The notes under the pieces: generated by a model
Told to the model about the DNA's origin: nothing
Database searches by the model: none
Seen by the model: the letters and a program-made list of their open reading frames with translations, nothing else
Shown: piece after piece, positions 30,619 through 40,502 of the stretch
Position numbering within the stretch: the stretch's first letter is position 1
Layout of the letters: each line of letters opens with the position of its first letter
Assembly: GCA_963751665.1 (NCBI GenBank)
Contig: CAVVVF010000010.1
Location: forward strand, 1-64,000
Direction: 5' to 3'
Origin: AC-69 sp963751665
GTDB lineage: Bacteria; Actinomycetota; UBA4738; HRBIN12
DNA: 64,000 nucleotides
Program-made: the position numbers and the translations under genes

Positions 30619-30687
30619 AAGTGGTGCTGGCATCACTGTCGGAGCCGGGCACCGGTGAGACACGTTCGAGTGGAGGATGATGCGCGG

Positions 30688-31068
30688 ATGACCGTTCGGG
30701 TGCTCATCGTGGACGACCAGGAGCCGTTCCGCCTGGCGGCGCGGATGGTCGTCGACGCCACCGACGGCTTCGAGATCGTGGGCGAGGCCGAGACCGGCGA
30801 GGACTCGTCGAGATGGCGCCGACGCTCGAGCCGGACCTGGTGCTGATGGACGTCAACCTCCCCGGCATCAACGGCCTGGACGCCACCCGCAAGATCCTCG
30901 ACGGCGATCCGAGCGCCCGGATCGTGATCCTGCTCCTCTCCACCTACGAGGAGGAGGAGTACGCGCCCCGGGCCGCCGAGTGCGGCGCCGCCGCGTACAT
31001 CCCCAAGGCGGCCTTCGGCCCGGACCGGCTCGAGGCGGCCTGGGCCGCGGCGACCGGCGCGTCGCTAG
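30688..31068 (+). CDS. Single-domain response regulator (receiver only), frameshifted
   Basis: About 125 residues. Receiver motifs: VRVLIVDDQEPFRLAARMVV (acidic pair), LVLMDVNLPGINGLDATRKI (phospho-Asp) and AAAYIPKAAFGPDRLEAAW (Lys). There is no DNA-binding domain before the stop. The gene converges on the membrane kinase pair and shares the CTAG of its stop with the end of the kinase gene, so the kinase is its likely partner. A base is missing near 30808, and one more near 31050 if the TAG at 31066-31068 is the true stop. Confidence 0.72.
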
Positions 31069-33187
31069 GACGCTGTCCTCGACCGGCAACCGGCCGCGTC
31101 AGCGTCGTCCCCTCGCCAGGCGCGGACTCGCACCTCGAGCGTCCCGCCGATCGCATCCAACCGGTCGGCCATCCCCTGCAGGCCCGTGCCGTGTGCACGG
31201 CCGCGGGGTCGAACCCCGCGCCGTCGTCGGCGACTGCGAACGTCAGGACGCCGTCGGTCGTCGCCAGCCGAACCGTCGCCTGCTGACGGCGTCGCGTACT
31301 TCGAGACGTTCTGGAGCCCTCGAGGACACAGAAGTACACCGCCGCCTCGATCTCCTGGGGGTACCGGCCGATGCCGTCGGCCTCGACCGCGACCGGCACC
31401 GGGGACTTTCGCGCCTGCGCCTCCAGCGGCGGCCGCGAGACCCTTGTCGGCCAGGAGCGGCGGATAGATCCCGCGAGCCAGGTCGCGGAGGTCCTGCGAG
31501 CGCGCGTTCGTCTCGGTCTGGATCTGCGTCAGCAGCGTCGTGTGCCTTCGCCGGGTCCCTGTCCGACCATCGCTATCCGCCAGGCGGAGCTTCACGGCGA
31601 GCGCCACGAGCTGCTGCTGCGCGCCGTCGTGGATGTTGCGCTCGATGCGTGCGCCGCTCCGTCGTCCTGCGCCGTCACCAGGCGCTGGCGCGACGCTCGG
31701 AGCTCCTCGATCAGGCGGACGTTCCGAAGCACCAGCCCGGCCTGGCGCGGCGAGGTCGCGGACGAGCGCTCGCTTGGACGATCCATCGGGTCGTTCGCCG
31801 GCATCGTGACGGTGAGAGCCCCCAGGAGCTCGCCCTGATCGCGCACCTCGACAGCGAGGTCTGCCGGGCAGCTGCGGCAGCGATCTCGGCCGCGGGCGCG
31901 GGAACGCCGGCGGTGCATCGCCGTCGGCCGGCCACGCATGCCGCCGGCCGGAGCTCGGATCCGACCCGCAGCCAGACGGTCGCCTGGCGGCCCCCGTCGC
32001 CGCGTCGCAGGACGTTCGCCATCCGAGGGAGGACGTCCTCGGTCGAGTACGTCTCGGCCAGGCGCTCGGAGAACTCCGTGAGCACCTCGTAGGGCGTCGC
32101 GCGACCGCCGTAGACGAGGCGATCAGCGATCCGGCGAGCCAGCCGCCGGAGCGGCCAGAACAGGAGCCCGATGGCCAGCCCGGCCAGCAGCATGGCGGCC
32201 GGGTTGTCCGAGAGCGGCCCCGACGACGATGCCACCGACCACGGCCAGCAGGACGAGCGCAGCGGCGATGATGAGGATCACGAGGACGGCCGCGACGGCC
32301 GTCTTCTTCAACACGATGTCCAGGTCCCACAGCCGGTACTTCAGGATGGCGACGCCGCGGCCCACGGGATCCCGATCCCGATACAGACCAGGAACCCATA
32401 CCCGAAGATGTCGTTGACGGCGCTGGATTCGTTCGGCCTCCAGGCCGATCGCGGAAACGAGCGTCGATGCGAAGAGGACGACGCTGATGGCGGCCACGTA
32501 GGCGAGCCAGCGGATCTGCTGGCGTTCGTCGCCCGCTGCCCGTCGGAACCGGATCACGAGCGAGACGGTGGCCAGCACCGAGACCGCGATGGCCAGGACC
32601 GCCACGACGGGCAGGGCGGAGTCGAGGAAGCCTTGAAGGCCCGCCACGCCCGTCGGGTTGGGGACCTTGACGCCGGGACCGCCGGCGTCGGTGCCCACCT
32701 CGATCGGCCCCGTGCGAAGGATCGTACCCAGAAGTCCCAGGCCGAACGCGGCGATCGTGGCCGCAGGAAGGTACTTCCATCGCGGGGATGGCGGCCGCCC
32801 CGTGGGGAACAGCACGACCAGGATGGGGATCGGGGCGAAGACGATCAGGAACAGCCAGTTGGAGAGCCAGGCCGCGAGCTCGCCGACCGGGACCGACCCG
32901 GGCGACGTGACGTAGGCGTAGGTGGCGTACTCGCTCGTCAGGCCGGCCAGGACGTACGCTGCGGCGGCCACCATCATCAGCCAGCCGATGGGGTTCCCAG
33001 CAGTTCGGGCCACGATGAAGGCCCCCACGGTCCCGTAGCCGATGATCATCGCGATCGCCAGGACGAGGAACGCCGGTTCCTGCTGCAGCGAGCCGTTGCG
33101 GACGCTCAACGCGAGCGCACCGGCCAGCGTCAGCACGAGGACCAGCCAGAGGGCCAGCGCCAGTCGGGACCTCGTCGAGGACGTCAC
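31065..33187 (-). CDS. Membrane sensor histidine kinase (NarL-partner type, HisKA_3), frameshifted
   Basis: About 705 residues. The N-terminal half holds 7-8 membrane helices (IIGYGTVGAFIVARTAGNPI; NPIGWLMM; GDERQQIRWLAYVAAIS). Next come the conserved VYGGRATPYEVLTEFSERLA region and a GAF-like domain. The kinase has the HisKA_3 box with phosphoacceptor His in RRIERNIHDGAQQQLVAL, DLARGIYPPLLADKGL, and an HATPase domain (NVSKYA, VADDGAGFDPA, GLQGMADRLDAIGG). GTG 33187 overlaps the stop of the upstream paralogue (GTGA). Indels near 32395, 32215, 31890, 31765, 31655, 31515, 31440, 31300 and 31195. Confidence 0.85.
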
Positions 33188-35361
33188 CCTCGATCTCCAG
33201 GGTGGACGGGGATCCGTCCCTCGACTGTCGTTCCCCTGCCCGGCGCGCTCGTGACCTCGAGCCGTCCGCCGAGCGCCTCCAGGCGATCCTCCATACCCTG
33301 CAGCCCGGTCCCCCGTGCGGTCCGATCGAGGTCGAAGCCGGAGCCGTCGTCCTTGACCTCGAAGACGACGTACCCCTCGTGATTCGAGAGGCGGATTGAA
33401 GCCCGGCTGGCTCCCGCGTACTTCGCGTTGTTCTAGGGCCTCGAGCGCGCAGAAGTAGACGGCTGCCTCGACGTGCGGTGGGTAGCGGCCCAGGCCTCCG
33501 ATTCGACATCGATCGAGAAGTCGTCGACTTGCGAGCCTGCGACTCGATCGCCACACCAGGCCCTCTTCGGCCAGGAGCGGAGGATAGATCCCGCGAGCGA
33601 GGTCGCGGAGGTCCTCGAGGGCCTCCGCCGTGGCGGCCTGGATCGCGTGAGGAGCTCGGCGGTCCTTCGCCGGTTCTTTCCCGACAATGGTACTCGGCCA
33701 GCCTGAGCTGGACCGACAGGGCGACGAGCTGTTGCTGTGCGCCATCGTGGATGTTTCGCTCGAGTCCTTCGCCGCTCCTCGTTCTGCGCAGTGACACGAT
33801 GCGCTGCCGGGAGGCGCGGAGCTCCTCGATGAGCCGGACGTTCCGAAGGACCAGGCCGGCCTGCGCGGCGACATCGCGGGCGAGCTTCGCCCGAGCCGGG
33901 TTCATCGGATCGGTCACCGGCATCGCGAGCGTCAACGCCCCCAGCAGCTCGCCCTGGTGTCGCACGGGGAACGCATGGTCGGCGCCGGCGAAATCCGGAA
34001 GATCGTCGCCGATCAGGGGGATCCGCGGGGACCCGGCGTCGGCCTCATCCGGCCATGACGCGGCCAGTCGGATCTCGGTCCCCACCCGGAGCCAGACGCT
34101 GGCTCGCTCCGCGCCACAGCCCTCCCCCAGGATCTCCGCCATCCGGGGCAGCACGTCGTCCGTCGAGTACGTCCCCGCCATCCGGCCGGAGAACTCGGAC
34201 AACACCTCGTAGGGGGTCGCTCGCGTGCCGTACACGACCCGGTCGGCGATGCGGCCGGCGAACCGCCGGAAGGGCCACACCAGCAGGCCGAGCGCCAGGC
34301 CGAGAAGCATGCGACCGGAGCGAGATGTCCGAGCCGATCCCGAGCGCGAACGTTGGCAGGAGCGCGATCAAGGCGAGGCCGACGCCCGTGATCGCGAGTG
34401 CGATGAGCCCGAACATCACCGTCTTCTTCACGACGATGTCGAGGTCGTACAGCCGATATTTGAAGGCGGCGATTGCGCACGCGGCGGGGATGCCGATCAT
34501 CAGGATGACGAAGAAGGAAATGAACAGGGCATTGCCGATCGGGTCGTTCTCGGGCGCGTGGATCCCGGCGACGACTCGGACCAGGCCGATGGCGAGGCCG
34601 GTCAAGGGGATGATCAAGGCGGCGGCTCCCACATAGGCCAGCCACTTGATCTGCTGGCGCTCGTCGCCGCGGGAGCGGCGGAACCGCAGGATCAATGCGA
34701 CGGCCGAAACGAAGCCGCCGAGCAACACCACAAGGCCCGCTACGGTCGCGACGGCCTCGACCGTTCCCTTCCAGGCAAGCGGCAGTCCGATCGGGTTGTC
34801 CACCCGGCTCCGGATCTCGGTGAAGCCGCTGCTGAGCGGCCCTGGCGTGAGTCCGAACGCCGCGATGTTCACGGCGATGCCGGCGAGAAGCGTCCAGAGA
34901 ACCGGCCGCCATCTCTTGGATGGGACTTGCCCATCAGGGAACAGGAGGAACAGGAGCGGCAGCGGCAGGAGCACGGCCGGAGCACCCACCCTGTTCAGCC
35001 AAGCGGCGAGGGTCGTGGCGGGGAGCAGCCGAACGGCCTCGTCCAGGGCGTACCGCGCGTACGCGCCGGCCAGCCCCGAGAAAGCGAAGGCGAATGCCAC
35101 CCAGCACAACAGCCAGCCGATCCGGTTGCCCTGCCGGCGCGAGACGATGAGCGCTCCGACGGTCGCGAAGCCCATCACCGCGATGGGGGCCACGGTGTAG
35201 GTGAAGAGATCGGTCTCGTCGGTCTTCGCGACGATGGAGATGACGATCGTGGCGGCCAGGGAAGCTGCCGTGATCCCCCACGCCGCCCAGGCGACCCAGG
35301 AGGCCACCCGTTGTCGCCGCAAGCCGGTTGGTCCGACCGCGTGCCCCGTGCTCACTGCCAT
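33184..35361 (-). CDS. Membrane sensor histidine kinase (HisKA_3), tandem paralogue, frameshifted
   Basis: About 725 residues, same layout as its neighbour. The first 430 residues are intact: helices including VMGFATVGALIVSRRQGNRI and PLLFLLFPDGQVPSKRWRP, then the shared GDERQQIKWLAYVG and YRLYDLDIVVKKTVMFGL. After an indel near 34310 come VYGTRATPYEVLSEFSGRMA, GAF-like HAFPVRHQGELLGALTLAM, the His box LERNIHDGAQQQLVAL and DLARGIYPPLLAEEGLV. The HATPase end has VKDDGSGFDLDRTARGTGLQ and GMEDRLEALGGRLEVTSAPG. The signal sensed is unknown. The near-repeat with the downstream gene shows a tandem duplication. Further indels near 33780, 33685, 33640, 33555, 33500 and 33430. Confidence 0.85.
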
Positions 35362-35558
35362 GACCTGATTCTGGGCCGGGGAGGGGCCGGGGGAAAGGGT
35401 GGGTTCCGCCCGGACGAGGCCGGCTTCACCACCTCACCGGGGGTGCTGGCATCACCTCGTCTCACGCGTCCTGCACCTGCCGGTTCTCGTGGCCTCATGC
35501 TCGTGCCTCGCGAGGCCCGGGCGTACGCTCGGAGCGTCGACTGGAGGTGGTTCCCATG

Positions 35559-35966
35559 ATGCGGAAGATCCTCGTCGGGACCGACACCACTGCATCGGCG
35601 GACATGGCGGTCAGCGCCGCCGCCGAGCTTGCCGGAGAGCGTGAGGCAGAGCTACTGGTCCTGTACGTGCGCTCGGACGACCGGGCGACCGAGGCGGCCG
35701 ATCCCCGCAAGCCCGCCGACCCGCAGCGGTATCTGGCCCGGATGAGCGAGCGTTTCCCGCAAATCCGGATCCGTAGTTGGAGCGAGCCGGGGGATCCCGC
35801 CGAGCGAATCTGCGAGGTGGCCGCGGAAGAGCGTGTCGACACGATCGTGCTCGGGAACAAGGGGGTGCACGGCCCCCGGTGGCACGTCCGGGAGAGCGTC
35901 CCCAACCTGGTGCTGCGCCACGCGCCCTGCTCGGTGCTCATCGTGGACACGCGGGCGGCCCAGTAA
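35559..35966 (+). CDS. Universal stress protein, single Usp domain
   Basis: About 135 residues, intact. The N-terminal strand KILVGTDTTASADMAVSAAA has the ATP-site Asp, and the C-terminal ATP-binding loop follows the G-2x-G-9x-G/S pattern loosely: LGNKGVHGPRWHVRESVPNL and then APCSVLIVDT. It is followed by a convergent response regulator and preceded by the divergent kinases. ATG 35559 or 35562 follows CTGGAGG. The role is inferred only: stress-linked ATP binding. Confidence 0.85.
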   Translation: MRKILVGTDTTASADMAVSAAAELAGEREAELLVLYVRSDDRATEAADPRKPADPQRYLARMSERFPQIRIRSWSEPGDPAERICEVAAEERVDTIVLGNKGVHGPRWHVRESVPNLVLRHAPCSVLIVDTRAAQ

Positions 35967-35993
35967 CGATGCACGTCTGCGACACGGCCTCGC

Positions 35994-36664
35994 TCAGGCG
36001 TGCTCCGTGTCACGGAGGAAGGCCAGGACGGCCATGACCCGGCGGTGGACCTCGGTCTCCTCCGTCAGGCCCAGTTTGTGGAAGAGGGAGTTGATGTGCT
36101 TCTCGACTGCTCGCTCCGTGAGGAACAGGGACTTGGCGATGGCGCCGTTGTTCTTGCCTTGGGCCATCTGTCCCAGGACCTCGCGCTCGCGCTCGGTGAG
36201 CTGGGCCGAGCGGCGAGTGAGCCACCCGGTCCTTCCTCGCCACGAGGGCCTCGACCACCTTGGGGTCCAGGACGGAGCCGCCCCGGGCAACCTCGTTCAG
36301 GGCCCGCACCAGCTCGTCGAGGTCGGCGACGCGCTCCTTCAACAGGTAGCCAAGGCCGGCCGCGCCGTCCTTCAGCAGCTCGTACGCGTACTCCTCCTCC
36401 GCGTACTGCGACAGCACGACGACCCCGATCTCCGGAGTGGTCTGCCCGGATCTTGCGCGCCGCGTCGATCCCCTCCGTCGTGCTCGTCGGCGGCATGCGG
36501 ATGTCGGTCAGGACCGCGTCGGGGTTGTCCCGCTCGACGGCGGCCATCAGTTCGTCGTACGTCGAGGCCAGCGACACCAGTTCGACCTCCTCGGAGGCCG
36601 AGAGCAGCGCCGCCGTCCCCTCGCGGACGAGGTAGTTATCCTCCGCGAAGACCACGCGTACCAT
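35994..36664 (-). CDS. NarL/LuxR-family response regulator, two frameshifts
   Basis: Receiver: VRVVFAEDNYLVREGTAALL, AVLTDIRMPPTSTTEGIDAA (phospho-Asp) and LGYLLKERVADLDELVRAL (Lys). DNA-binding LuxR domain: QLTEREREVLGQMAQGKNNG and then AIAKSLFLTERAVEKHINSL. Indels lie near 36450 and 36230. It is divergent from, and its receiver closely resembles, the receiver of the cyclase fusion at 36.7 kb (both share IRMPP/IKMPP and EGID), so one arose from the other. The tandem HisKA_3 kinases upstream are its probable partners. The ATG sits 6 nt after a TACGAT box (leaderless). Confidence 0.86.
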
Positions 36665-36670
36665 GCGGGA

Positions 36671-36680
36671 ATCGTACAGT
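36671..36680. promoter_or_regulatory. Overlapping divergent -10 boxes between two regulator genes
   Basis: The 35-nt gap between the LuxR regulator and the cyclase gene holds TACAGT on the plus strand (36675-36680) and TACGAT on the minus strand (36671-36676), which overlap. The minus box lies 6 nt from its ATG. RNA polymerase can occupy only one direction at a time, so the two genes would compete. Confidence 0.45.
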
Positions 36681-36699
36681 CGTTGGAGGGCCGGGCAGC

Positions 36700-37971
36700 G
36701 TGACCATCCGGGTCGTGTTGGGCGAGGACAACGTCCTGGTCCGCGAGGGAGTTCGAGCCCTGCTCGACTCCCTCGAGGACATCGAGGTCGTGGGCGTGGC
36801 GGCGGACGGGCCGTCGCTCCTGGCCGAGGCCGAGGCGCGACGGCCCGACGTCGTGGTGACCGACATCAAGATGCCGCCGAACTTCCAGCTCGAGGGGATC
36901 GACTGCGCCCACGAGATCCGCTCCAAGCATCCGGAGACCGGCGTCGTCGTGCTCTCGGCGCACGACGACGAGGCCTACGCCATCGCGCTCCTCGGCCAGG
37001 GCCAGAGCGGGCTGGCGTACCTGTTGAAGGACCGGATCGCGCAGGGCGACGAGCTGATCCGGGCCATCCGGGAAGTGGCTCGCGGGGGCTCGGCGGTGGA
37101 TCCCATCATCGCCGAGCGGCTATCGGGCCGGCGCGAGACCGCCGGCGCCGACCGGGAGATCCTCGACATGATGGGCCGCGGCCTGGGATACGCGGAGATG
37201 GCCGAGGCCCTGGGCACCACCCAGGAGGCGGTGGATCGTCGGGTCACCGACCTGTTCGGGCGGCTGGCCGCGACGGCCGGGGAGGGGGGCGCCGCGGTCG
37301 ACGAGCTCAAGCGGCTCCATGCCGCCGTGGTGGACCGGGCATCCGCCGCCCGGACGTTCCGTTCCTACGTCCCCTCGCAGTACGCCGAGAAGCTGGAGTC
37401 GGGGGTTGCCCTGACGCAGGAGGAGCTCGAGGTGACCGTGCTGTTCTCGGACATCCGGGGGTTCTCGGCCATCGCCGAACAGCTTTCGGCCACCGAGATC
37501 GCGGACGTGTTGGCGCGGCACCTCGGCGCCATGGCCGACGTCATCGCCGAGCACGGAGGGACGATCGACAAGTTCGCCGGCGATGCGGTGATGGCCATCT
37601 TCGGCGCGCCGTATCCCCTACCGAACCACGCCGCCCAGGCCCTCCGGTGCGCCATCGCCATGCAGGCGAAGCAGGCGGAGCTGAACCGCGACGGGTGGAG
37701 CGGGACGCTGGGTGAGCTCCGGATGGGGGTCGGCATCAACACCGGCATGGTGGTGGCCGGGACGATCGGCGGCGGCGGCCGGCTGGAGTACACCGTCGTG
37801 GGCGATGCCGTGAACATCGCCCAGCGGCTCCAGAGCGAGGCGGCGGGCGGTGAGATCGTGGCGGCGGTGTCGACGGTGGCCGCGGCGCCGGATGTCCGTG
37901 TCGAGCCCATCGGCCACCGTCACGTCAAGGGACGCCAGGAGACGGTGGAAGCGTTCAGGGTCCTGTACTAG
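36700..37971 (+). CDS. Response regulator: receiver - NarL-type HTH - class III adenylate cyclase fusion
   Basis: 423 residues, intact. Residues 1-125 are a receiver (VLGEDNVLVREGVRALLDSL; phospho-Asp in VVVTDIKMPP; Lys in YLLKDRIAQGDEL). Residues 149-190 look like a decayed LuxR helix-turn-helix (REILDMMGRGLGYAEMAEAL, then GTTQEAVDRRVTDLFGRLAA). After a linker with TFRSYVPSQYAEKLESG, residues 240-423 are a class III cyclase: metal Asp in VTVLFSDIRGFSAIAEQL, substrate Lys and second metal Asp in DKFAGDAVMAIFGAP, and transition-state Asn/Arg in VVGDAVNIAQRLQSE. It should make cAMP under phosphorelay control. Start GTG 36700 has GGAGGGCCGGGCAGC upstream. Confidence 0.88.
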   Translation: MTIRVVLGEDNVLVREGVRALLDSLEDIEVVGVAADGPSLLAEAEARRPDVVVTDIKMPPNFQLEGIDCAHEIRSKHPETGVVVLSAHDDEAYAIALLGQGQSGLAYLLKDRIAQGDELIRAIREVARGGSAVDPIIAERLSGRRETAGADREILDMMGRGLGYAEMAEALGTTQEAVDRRVTDLFGRLAATAGEGGAAVDELKRLHAAVVDRASAARTFRSYVPSQYAEKLESGVALTQEELEVTVLFSDIRGFSAIAEQLSATEIADVLARHLGAMADVIAEHGGTIDKFAGDAVMAIFGAPYPLPNHAAQALRCAIAMQAKQAELNRDGWSGTLGELRMGVGINTGMVVAGTIGGGGRLEYTVVGDAVNIAQRLQSEAAGGEIVAAVSTVAAAPDVRVEPIGHRHVKGRQETVEAFRVLY

Positions 37972-37982
37972 GGAGAGGATGG

Positions 37983-38201
37983 ATGGCCGACCCGCCGAAG
38001 AGACCGACGAAGCGACCGAAGAGCGTGTTCCGCCGGATGGAGCGGTGGGTCGTCGGCTTGATCCTGGGCCTCGTTGCGTTCTTCCTGGAACGCGCGGTCG
38101 TTCGCTCGATCCGAAAGGGCGAGACCAAGGCCAAGCCCTCGCAGCCGACGGCGCTCAAGGGCACGGGCTCGGAGATCGAGCCGGCCGAGGCCGACGGCTG
38201 A
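37983..38201 (+). CDS. Small single-pass membrane protein, unknown
   Basis: 72 residues: a very basic N-terminus (KRPTKRPKSVFRRMERW), one helix (VVGLILGLVAFFLERAVV), then a charged tail ending EIEPAEADG. No family is recognised. It follows the cyclase gene by 11 nt with GGGAGAGG upstream, so it is probably co-transcribed. It could anchor the cyclase or be an unrelated membrane peptide. Confidence 0.65.
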   Translation: MADPPKRPTKRPKSVFRRMERWVVGLILGLVAFFLERAVVRSIRKGETKAKPSQPTALKGTGSEIEPAEADG

Positions 38202-38225
38202 GGCGGCGGCCCTCCCGGCCCGGGC

Positions 38226-40327
38226 CTATCGGCGCCGCACGAACAGGTCCGCCACGAGCGAGAGTGTCAGGAACCCCCCCACGATGCCGAAGGTGACCGG
38301 AACCCAGGGGGGGACGCGCTCCGAGACCGCGGTGAGCCCAGAGGCGAGCACCGCCGCGCCGGCGGTGAGGCCGATGGCCAGCCTCCGCCCGGCCCGGCGG
38401 ATCGTGTCCTCGAGCGACGCGGCGCGGAAGTTCACCTCGAGCTTCTGGCCGGGCCGAGCCCCGATGAGCCGCTCGATGGCCTCCACCATCCGCAGGAACC
38501 GGACCTTGAGCCGCTGCGACCGGTAGAACAGCGCCTTCGGGTTCGAGCTTCGCGCCCATCCCGGTGAGCACCTGACGCATCAGGAACTTCCCGGCCACGT
38601 CGAACGGGTCGAGCTCGGGGTCGAGCTCCGCGGTTGCGAGCTGCATCTGTGCCAGGGCCTTGCCGGTCAGGGCGAGCGACGCCGGGAGCGGCACGTCGTG
38701 GCGGATCGACACCTCGGTCATCTCCTGGAGGATCGGGCCGAGCTGGATGTCCGCGAGCGAGGACGTTCGGTACTTCGCCATCAGCTCGCCGATCTCCTCC
38801 TGGAACTTCGTCACGTCGAGGTCGCTTCGGTCGATGGCACCGGCCAGCATGAGCGAGACGTCGGTGAGGAACCCCACGTCCTCCTGCCAGAACGCCATGA
38901 GCAGGAGCATCAGCTGCTCGCGCATGTCGGCCCCGACCTCGCCAACCATCCCGAAGTCCAGGAAGTAGATCCGGTCCTTCCACCACATCAGGTTCCCGGG
39001 GTGGGGGTCGGCGTGGAAGAACCCGTCGACCATGATCTGCTTGTAGTAGCTCTCGAGGAGCTGCCGGGCCGCCTCCTTGCGTTCCGGTCCCTGCGGCGCC
39101 TTGGAGATCGGGATCCCCTGGATCTCCTCCATCACCAGCAGCCGCGAGGTCGACAGGCCGCCGAACACGCCGGGCACGTCGAGGCGCGGGTAGCCCTTCA
39201 GGACCTCCGCCATCCGCTCGATGTTGGAGGCCTCCTGGCGGAAGTCGAGCTCGCGGTGGAGCGAGCTCGAGAGGTGCTCGAACACGGCGCCCATGTCGAT
39301 GACCTGCTTCAGCCCTGGCCGGTCCGACGACCTTCTCCGCGAACAGCTCGAGCAGCGCGAGATCCTGCTCGATCTCCTCGCGAGCCGTCGGGACGCTGGA
39401 CCTTCACCACGACGCGCTCGCCGTCGGTCAACGTGGCCCGGTGGACCTGGGCGATCGTCCCGGCCGCCAGCGGCGCGGGGTCGATCGTGTCGAACACGTC
39501 CTCCCACGGCACGCCGAGCTCCTGCTCCATCACACGCACCACTTCCTCCTCGGTGAGTGGCGGCACGTTGTCCTGGAGCGTCGCGAGCTCCTCGATGAAC
39601 TCGGGCGGGAGCAGGTCGGGACGGGTCGAGAGGACCTGGCCGAGCTTGGCGAACGTCGGCCCCAGCTCTTCCAGAGCGCTCCGGAGGTGCCGGGCCTGGC
39701 CCGGCGTCCGGTGGCGCCATCCTCCCCGGGCCTGCCGAACAGCGCCTTCACGCCCGTGCTTGGCCATGACCGCGGCGATCCGCGCGCCTCGCGCGGCCAG
39801 GTGCGGCTCGGTCTCGGGGAACTCGCTCGCCCGGATGGCCGTCCGGGGCCGGATGACCTGCACGTCCCCGTCGGGCGAGATCGTGTTGACGATGATCACC
39901 GTGCACCGGGCGTTGTGGGAGATCCGGTTCGGCACGTTGCGCGAGCAGGAACTCCTTGCGACCCGCCATGCCGGCGTTGCCAACGACCAGCACGTCGGCC
40001 GCCTCCTCCTCGGCGGCGCGGACGATGGCCATGGCCGGGTCGTCGTCGATCATCACGCGGGACCGACCTCGTTCCCCCGCCAGCCCCAGTGCGTACCGCT
40101 GGAGCTCGTCGGCCGCCGCGCCGGCCTGGGTGGCTTCGGCCGCCCCGTACTCGGTGACCGCGGGGTTTGCCGGGCACGACCACCTGCACGACGTAGAGCT
40201 CCGCCCCGTACCGGTCGGCCAGGAGGGCGGCCCACCCCACCGCGCGGTCTGCCGTCTCCGAACGGTCGGTGGCCACCATGACCCGGCCCACGGCGGGAGC
40301 CTCTCGTGGTCGCTCTCGGTTCGACAT
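38226..40327 (-). CDS. Universal stress domain fused to AarF/UbiB (ABC1) kinase, frameshifted
   Basis: About 700 residues. The N-terminus is a Usp domain (VGRVMVATDRSETADRAVGW; VLVVGNAGMAGRKEFLLA; NVPNRISHNARCTVIIVNT). One unbroken frame (39309-39983) carries the Usp end straight into the ABC1 domain: LEELGPTFAKLGQVLSTRPD, PLAAGTIAQVHRATLTDG with VVVKVQRP (ATP-site Lys), then LVMEEIQGIPIS, the catalytic VDGFFHADPHPGNLMW and IYFLDFGMVGEVG (metal Asp). Two C-terminal helices (LTAGAAVLASGLTAVSERVP; GGFLTLSLVADLFVRRR) anchor it. UbiB kinases act in isoprenoid lipid/quinone distribution. Indels near 40170, 39940, 39740, 39690, 39395, 39320 and 38540. Confidence 0.83.
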
Positions 40328-40338
40328 GCGCGCCTTGC

Positions 40339-40344
40339 ATTATC
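40339..40344 (-). promoter_or_regulatory. Putative -10 box (GATAAT) for the Usp-AarF gene
   Basis: On the minus strand GATAAT lies 11 nt before the ATG at 40327. Transcription would start about 4-5 nt before the codon, giving an almost leaderless message. Confidence 0.4.
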
Positions 40345-40390
40345 CCCAAGCGCGGCCTGCCCGGCGGCGTTGGGTAGACTCAGCCAACCC

Positions 40391-40467
40391 GCCGGAGTAG
40401 CTCAGCCAGGCAGAGCAACCGCCTCGTAAGTGGTAGGTCGTGGGTTCGAATCCCACCTCCGGCTCCA
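40391..40467 (+). tRNA. tRNA-Thr (anticodon CGT)
   Basis: A complete cloverleaf: acceptor stem GCCGGAG/CTCCGGC, D-arm GCTC...GAGC, anticodon stem ACCGC/GTGGT with the 7-nt loop CTCGTAA (anticodon CGT at 40425-40427, reading ACG), T-arm GTGGG-TTCGAAT-CCCAC, discriminator T and an encoded CCA. It lies between the divergent Usp-AarF and rhodanese genes. Confidence 0.95.
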
Positions 40468-40502
40468 GGCGGATCGGCAGGGGGACCAGCGAGGAGGCGA
40501 TC

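Noticed and set aside
27404..30652. Minus-strand open frame of over 1000 codons across MFS-tmk-holB
   Set aside because: It is low-complexity Arg/Pro/Ala-rich and opposite three clearly homologous genes; such frames arise by chance in very GC-rich DNA.
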